From Daedaleopsis sinensis (Eukaryota; Basidiomycota; Agaricomycetes; Polyporales; Polyporaceae), in the NCBI GenBank assembly GCA_033807695.1, contig CM066300.1, forward strand, positions 2,976,001 to 3,040,000: 64,000 nucleotides of DNA, read 5' to 3'. Shown one piece after another: positions 56,983 through 64,000 of the stretch. Each line of letters starts with the position of its first letter. Within the stretch, counting starts at the first letter, position 1. The position numbers and the translations under genes were made by a program. A model generated the notes under the pieces. The model searched no databases, had not been told where the DNA came from, and worked only from the letters and a program-made list of their open reading frames with translations.

Positions 56983-58477
56983 TCACTGAAGTTCCGTCAG
57001 ACCAAACAACTCTACTGTGTTCCTCCACCCTTTCTCTGCCACCTTCTCAAAAGTGGTCCCTTCGTTCAGTCGATGGATGACCCATGCGACACCGCCCGTA
57101 GCAGACGGCTCATTCCGGCCCTTGACAGGTCGGCCATACACGAAGGACTCAGGCTTTGTAGCTGGAGGCAAGTACAGAGAGTTGAGAGTAGGAGGTAGGG
57201 ACGTGAGGTGTGTTTTGGATGCATGTGTGGATGTCATCGAACACCATGGGGCGTCTGTAAGTACCTATTCAGTGAACGTACTAGATGAGTACTCGCTAGG
57301 CAGACCTGTCTCAAACATGATCTTATCCGGTCGTATGACCTTGGCAGTGGCGAGATTGTCTGCGGTCTTGAGGGAGCACCCGTTGACTCTATACGTCACG
57401 TTCAGTCGGTTGGCGACGCCTACTGCCTAGACCACCCACCCGATGTGGAAACCCATGTCCATCTGGGTAGAAGAAGCGTCAGAACTACAGTCAATAGGTA
57501 ATACCAAAGGTCAACGCGCCAGTTCGGTAGCTTCTTCTGGTGTCCCGGTGAAGCTATGGACAACGCCTCCTCGACCGCCAACGTCTTTTCCCCCGTCCTT
57601 TCCAAAACCTTCCTCGCGGAGAATCTGGATAAAGTCCTGGTGTGCCGCTCGGGAATGAAGAAATAAGGGTAACTTATATTTTTTCGCCAGTGTCAGTTGC
57701 GAACCTGATGAGATATGAATGACTTGTGCTATTGGGATTGAAGGGTGGAAGCGCACGGAAATGACGGCGTTGCACGTCGGCTGGCGCGAAATGGGTGCGG
57801 TCATAATCTGACATCATACCAAGTCAGCGTCGAACTTGCGCGATCGTCCCGTGAGCAAGGATGGTGTTCTCACCTAGTCCGCACTCGCCTACGGCGACAA
57901 CTCTGCCTTTGCCAGTTATATGGGCAGCGATAACTTTGTCCAGTTCGTCCAGATACTTCTCAGGACCGCCACGGAACTGATCAAACTGGGCCGAGCGGGT
58001 GGGATGGCAGCCCACGGTGGCATATAGCCCGAACTGGTTCGCAAGTTCTAGTGCTTCCTTAGACTCGTGAAGACTGCCGCCGGTAATGATCATGCTCTTG
58101 ACACCAGCGGCGCGCGATCTCTCCAACATGGCTTCAAGATCATCTAGACAAGGCCAGTCTGAGGCTCAACGTTCAACTCTGACCGAGGGGAGGTGCACTC
58201 GCCATCGTGTTTTCGCTTCCCATGGTAGAGCCCTCGGAATACAGGATCGGTCAAGTTCACTGCGAAATGGTCGCGATTAGGCGTAACATGATGATTAAGG
58301 TCCTATAGATTTGTCCACCTGCGATATCTGCAATGCGGAGTATAATTTTGAAGCGATTCAGCAATTTAGGTCGGCACAGTGCAGATGATACTCATCGATT
58401 GTACCTATGAACCTGTATTTTGCGGGATCTATCGGCGCTTGTGTCTGAGGCTTTGCCTCAATAACTGTTACAGGCAT
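56983..58477 (-). CDS. TatD family metal-dependent deoxyribonuclease (TATDN1-like)
   Basis: The family hydrolyses DNA with a two-metal TIM-barrel site. The ATG at 58477 begins MPVTVIEAKPQ; exon 1 (58477-58405), a 9-nt exon (58327-58319) and exon 3 (58259-58203) then spell KYRFIDIAVNLTDPVFRGLY, the eukaryotic TATDN1 start in which NLTD replaces the bacterial H-x-H. The next exon is reached by a GC-AG intron and gives DDLEAMLERS, ITGGSLHESKEAL and TVGCHPTR. Further metal-ligand motifs are GECGLDYDR, PLFLHSRAAH, VVHSFTG and FETDAPWC. The C-terminus ends in NTVELFGLTELQ. It is divergent from the thiolase gene, 442 bases between start codons. The family call is secure. Confidence 0.85.
58146..58202 (-). 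other. GC-AG intron in the TatD gene
   Basis: The donor is ATG/GCGAGT and the acceptor TTGTCTAG. Only this choice keeps the frame from GLYHGKRKHD to DLEAMLERS. GC-AG is the commonest minor intron class, so this is plausible. Confidence 0.65.
58319..58327 (-). other. 9-nt microexon of the TatD gene
   Basis: The exon reads ATATCGCAG between GCATTGCAG and GTGGAC. It encodes most of the Asp-Ile-Ala-Val part of the conserved FID-I--NLTDP motif; the flanking codons are split on both sides. Confidence 0.75.
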
Positions 58478-58919
58478 ATCCACACGGATGGCGCAAAGCT
58501 TCAGCCGTTCACAAAGGTTGTGGCAGGGTCGGCGGCAGTGGTAGCTGTGGCAGTGGCAAGTAGCAGAGACCACGTTACGTGTTACGTTAAACGCCGGAAA
58601 CACCAGCTATATTCAAGTTGGCAGGCACCCGGCCGGCACCTGTTACAAGTTTCTAGGTTTGCGCTCACACACCGCAAACACACCGAGTCGTATTGAATGA
58701 CGTGTGCAGTGCTTACGACAGTGCCCAAAAAACCCTCAAGCTCCGATGCACCTCGCAAACCATGTTTGTACTAATAGTGTCATCTGCCATTGCCATCATG
58801 ACTTCCCCGGCACGGCTCTCGATTCGACCGGACCTTCCCCACACGCCCCGCCCTCACACCATCCTTCCTAGCTTCACTACACCCATCGCTCGCTCGCCAG
58901 ACATCTCATTGCAAGCATC
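58478..58919. promoter_or_regulatory. Divergent promoter region, TatD and thiolase genes
   Basis: These 442 bases lie between two start codons. A pyrimidine-rich stretch occurs at about 58830-58890 upstream of the thiolase ATG. An open minus-strand extension (to 58603) of the TatD frame is probably leader. Confidence 0.5.
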
Positions 58920-60512
<1,593 letters not shown>

Positions 60513-60963
60513 GGTAGCTTAATACGCTCTGGATTGACCCAGGAAGGTCGAGGGATTTGTTCGTTCGGTCTAGCTGCTTGAGCACAGGTGCTCGTTAATA
60601 GGTTTAAGTTACTAGGATGCAGGGTTTCGTACACGTGTAACCGGACTGTCAATTTACCTCAATATGAGCACGAGCTGATGCATCGATGGTCCATGCACGC
60701 ATTAATTTGAGGTCTTGTCAGATGGAGTTGCACGTAGAGACTGAAATAGCAGTGAGAGAACAGGACGAGAATAGTAAGCGCCGGATCATGCCGAGCGAGG
60801 ACCTCCGGAGGCCGTTGTGAGACTTGTCTCGACTTTCACCTCTCTAACGACCACCACCTCGCCCCCCACGCCCCGCCAGGCTTTGTCCGTTCTATCATAC
60901 CCCTCCAGCAGGTCGCTGCTATCCTCTCTTTTCTTACTCTAAGCTCTCGGGGCCTGCAGCGCC
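60513..60963. other. Intergenic
   Basis: This is the 3' flank of the thiolase gene and promoter of the second heparinase-like gene, with a pyrimidine-rich stretch at about 60825-60950. No gene was recognised. Confidence 0.5.
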
Positions 60964-63489
60964 ATGGCCTCGAATTACGCCTATAACCAGGCCTACAACC
61001 ACAGCAACGCTTCCCAGCTCCATCAGCCCTCACCCTATGGCTCCGGCGACCCCTACTACAACGAGTCTACAGGCTTCATTGCTCCGCAGGCCGGTACCAA
61101 GAAGGGCACGAGCAAGTGGGTGAAGATCGGTATCCCCGTTGCCGTTGTTGTTATTGCGGCAGTCGCCGTTGGAATCTTCTTCGGTGTTCGTTCACACAAG
61201 GATTCATCGTCGAGCAGCTCGTCCTCCTCGAAGGGGGGCCAAGCATCCAATGGCAACGTACAGAACGACCTTGGCTTGTTCCCCACCTCCACCAATAGCC
61301 AATACCTCCTTCCGCTCTACCCTTCCGCCGTACGTGCTGTAGACTTTCGTCTGATGTGTGCTGGAAAGGCGTCCTCACACTCGTTCTTATAGACGAATAC
61401 CGCACTCTACACCAGTCCCACGTTTAGTGCGAGCAGCGACACTGCGGGTTGGCCTGCTGACCCTTTCCAACCCACCTCCACGTCTCCCACCAACGTCCGC
61501 ACAGACCGTCCCCGTATCATCGCCCCCCCATATAAGTGGGATGCCCTCACCAAGCTCATCCAGAGCGACAACTACCTCAAGGCTTGGAACGATACCATCT
61601 TTGCTAATGCGACGGCATACTACAATCGTCCTGTCGTCCAGTATTTCATGGATGGTGACAGTGGCATCCTCGACAACGCACGAGAGATCAAGATGAGAAT
61701 CAAGGCCTTCGGGTATGTCTACCGTATGACCAAGGATACCAAATGGGCGGATCGCGCGTACAAAGAGCTCCAGGTGCGTGTCCTTTTATCATGGGGAACA
61801 TACAGTTGTGTTGATATCCTTCAAGAACGCGGTATCGTCTTCCTTTGGTCCCGACACCACCGACAAGTGGAACCCTACTCACTTCCTTGACACCGCCGAG
61901 TTCAGCGCCGCGTTCGGTATCGCTTACGACTGGTTCTACGATATCCTCACCGACGACCAGAAGACAAGCATCCGTTCGAACTTGATCACGTATGGTCTAG
62001 AGCGTGGTCTCGTCGCTTTCAACAACAGTGATCAGCGTTTCACCGGTTGGTGGGCAAACAACATCACGGGCAACTGGAACTGCGTTTCTAACGGCGGTCT
62101 CACGCTGGGTGCCCTCGCCATCCTCGGAGACGACACCACCGGCACCGCTGAGTCGATCCTCGCCCAAACCGTCCCCAACGTCAAGTCGAACTGCGTGTTC
62201 GCCGTGTCCGATGACGGTAGTTGGTCCGAAACTGCACACTACTGGTACTTCGGTACTAGTGCGTTCGCGGAAATGGCTGGTGCGCTCCAGAGCGCCACCG
62301 GCTCTGACCAAGGGCTGCTCGATGCCAACCCCAACTTCGTGAAAACTGGTCTCTTCCACATGTCGATCACTGGTCCTGGTTCCCTGTTCGCATGGGGTGA
62401 TCACGGTCCTAACAAGTTTTCGACTACCGCCAACGGTATGTTCCTCTTTGGAGACCATTACAACCACCCCGAGTACCAGCTCTTCCAGCGCGACGCATTC
62501 GACGCCCCTGAGCCGTGGAGTATGTTCTGGTACAACCCCCTTGTCTCCGGCGCGTGGTGGGACGGGCTCGCCATCGACCAATTCTTCACAAACGACGACG
62601 ATCAGTGGGCCGCTTTCCGTGGGTCATGGACGGACCAGACTACGCTGTATGTCGCGATGAAGGGTGGTTCCAACCAGCGCCACCAGACGCACAACGACTT
62701 GGATGCTGGCGATTTCGTCCTCGATGCGCTTGGCACTCGTTGGGCGGGCGAGCTCGGCTCAGGTGACTACCGTTCGGAGGGCTACTTCAGCAACGACACC
62801 CAGGCCAGCGAGCGGTGGCTGTACTACCGCAAGCGGACGGAGGGTCAGAACACGATTCTGGTCAACCAGAAGAACCAACTTGTCACGGATGCCCCGAAGA
62901 TTCTTCAGCATGACTCTACCGGCACGAAGCAGGGTTCAAGCACTGTCCTCGACATTCAGACGAGCGACACTGCCTTCTTCACAGTTGATCTCACGAGCGC
63001 ATATGAGGACGTGTAAGTAGTCTTCGTTCCTAAGAGACTATGGTCGATGCTGATAATTCGTACAGCACATCGTTTAAGCGTGGTGTGCGGACCCTCAACG
63101 GTCGCAAACAGGTCCTTCTCCAAGACGACATCAATGCGTCCGGGTCGATTATGTGGCGGATGCACACGAACGCGACGGTCACACCCTCGGGCACCAGTGC
63201 GACCCTGAAGATTGACGACAAGACGCTTCAGATGACGATTCTCAACGCCCCCGACGGTGCGGCAATCACTACTGGCCCCGCCACACGGTTCCCGGACGAC
63301 CCACCTCTGCCGGCCGGGGAGACGGATCAGGAGAACAAGGACGTGACGGTGGTCATGATCAACCTGCCCGCTGGCACGTACAGCCTGCAGGTGTTGTTCA
63401 ACCCGCAGTGGGATGGGATGTCGTCGAGCGACTTCAAGACCCCTGGGCTCGTGGCGATCGACCAGTGGTCGTTGACAAGTCACGACTGA
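60964..63489 (+). CDS. Heparinase II/III-like polysaccharide lyase, membrane-anchored (copy 2)
   Basis: Four exons (60964-61329, 61393-61773, 61826-63012, 63066-63489) give about 785 residues. This is a clear paralogue of the gene at 30505, with introns at the same places and phases and a last exon of identical length (424 nt). A longer cytosolic head rich in Tyr/Asn (NYAYNQAYNHSNASQLHQPS) precedes one hydrophobic anchor (GIPVAVVVIAAVAVGIFFGV) and a serine-run stem, so a type II membrane protein is predicted. Conserved parts include NNITGNWNCVSNGGLTLGAL, HQTHNDLDAGDFVLDALG and WAGELG. The substrate is unknown; a uronic-acid polymer is expected from family chemistry. The two genes lie about 28 kb apart on the same strand. 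Confidence 0.8.
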
Positions 63490-64000
63490 TTGATTGAGAG
63501 CGTGGTGGGGTCATGACGAGCGTCGCAGAGACTATGATTACTTAGTGATGGACAGATCCGGTTTCGACTGACTTGATGATGTATCTTTGATTCCATACTA
63601 CCTTGCCTTGTGCACCCTGTGGACTGTGTCGTAGGGAGCTAGCTAGCCGCATTCGTAATACGCATGGATGTCTGTGACGGAGAGCGGGTAGCGTGAGGTG
63701 GACGTTGTCGTCGACGTCAACGGGGGCGGGGATACTTATCGGCAAACGCGGACGTGTGAAAATTGAAAGTGCGCAGCGGGGCCTAGCGGGGTACGGGCGG
63801 CCAATAGGAATGGGTGATGTGGGCGCTGGTTCCCTTGGTACCCGACCATCGAACCTGTTTTCTCCCTCTCGCGCCCATCCACGTCCCCTGGCTTCAGCCA
63901 ACGTCCGCTCCTTACTCTTGTCTCTCCTTCCCCCGCAACAAAACTCAAATCCATAGACGGGGACCCCCACCCCCTCCCGTCCAGTGCGTTCTCTTTCTCT
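63490..64000. other. Intergenic at window end, nothing specific seen
   Basis: This holds the 3' flank of the heparinase-like gene. A pyrimidine-rich tract at about 63860-64000 may belong to the promoter of a gene beyond the window. No coding sequence was recognised. Confidence 0.5.

Overview
The window looks like nuclear DNA of a basidiomycete, most likely an agaricomycete mushroom or wood-decay fungus. Almost every gene is cut by several introns of about 50-80 nt with GT-AG ends. The gene set is typical of such fungi: F-box and F-box/LRR proteins, fungal homeodomain proteins, a Zn2Cys6 regulator, a Crinkler/RHS-like NTPase-nuclease and a chitin synthase III activator. The species cannot be named from the sequence. 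I saw no tRNA, rRNA, CRISPR array or intact transposon.

Layout. 1-1.65 kb: no gene seen. 1.65-5.8 kb: a GDP-fucose-type transporter (minus) head-to-head with an O-fucosyltransferase-like gene (plus). 6.1-10.8 kb: two tandem FBXO21-like F-box/YccV genes, the first with an apparent frameshift. 11.0-12.3 kb: ketopantoate reductase family gene. 12.9-14.5 kb: xylose-reductase-like aldo-keto reductase. 13.8-26.3 kb: a rearranged zone. The 3' half of the aldo-keto reductase, the promoter and start of a PB1-domain gene, and a 70-bp piece from near 26.2 kb each occur twice. One PB1 copy is split by about 5.36 kb that carries a broken Crinkler/RHS-like gene and a complete CHS4/SKT5 gene. The intact PB1-UBA gene follows at 21.9-24.4 kb. 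26.4-28.3 kb: F-box gene. 28.9-34.7 kb: two paralogous homeodomain genes on either side of a heparinase II/III-like membrane protein. 35.0-42.3 kb: UTP17/NAN1 (WDR75) and a Zn2Cys6 regulator. 43.8-44.7 kb: Yop1/REEP-type ER-shaping protein. 44.9-48.4 kb: chromodomain/coiled-coil/zinc-finger protein. 48.6-52.9 kb: exocyst Sec3. 53.3-54.8 kb: ceramide glucosyltransferase. 55.1-56.9 kb: TPR-F-box-LRR protein. 57.0-58.5 kb: TatD nuclease. 58.9-60.5 kb: peroxisomal thiolase. 61.0-63.5 kb: second heparinase-like gene.

Functional links. The transporter/O-fucosyltransferase pair suggests a shared fucosylation role. CHS4, Sec3 and glucosylceramide synthase all serve the fungal cell surface, but I see no evidence of co-regulation. 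Most other neighbours are unrelated housekeeping genes.

The most unusual signals are the mosaic duplication with its inserted segment, a probable AT-AC intron inside the thiolase signature, three coding microexons of 8, 9 and 11 nt, and a coiled-coil protein apparently enlarged by duplication of phase-symmetric exons. Exon boundaries were worked out by hand from splice signals, reading frame and remembered family motifs; none was checked by RNA data or alignment software.
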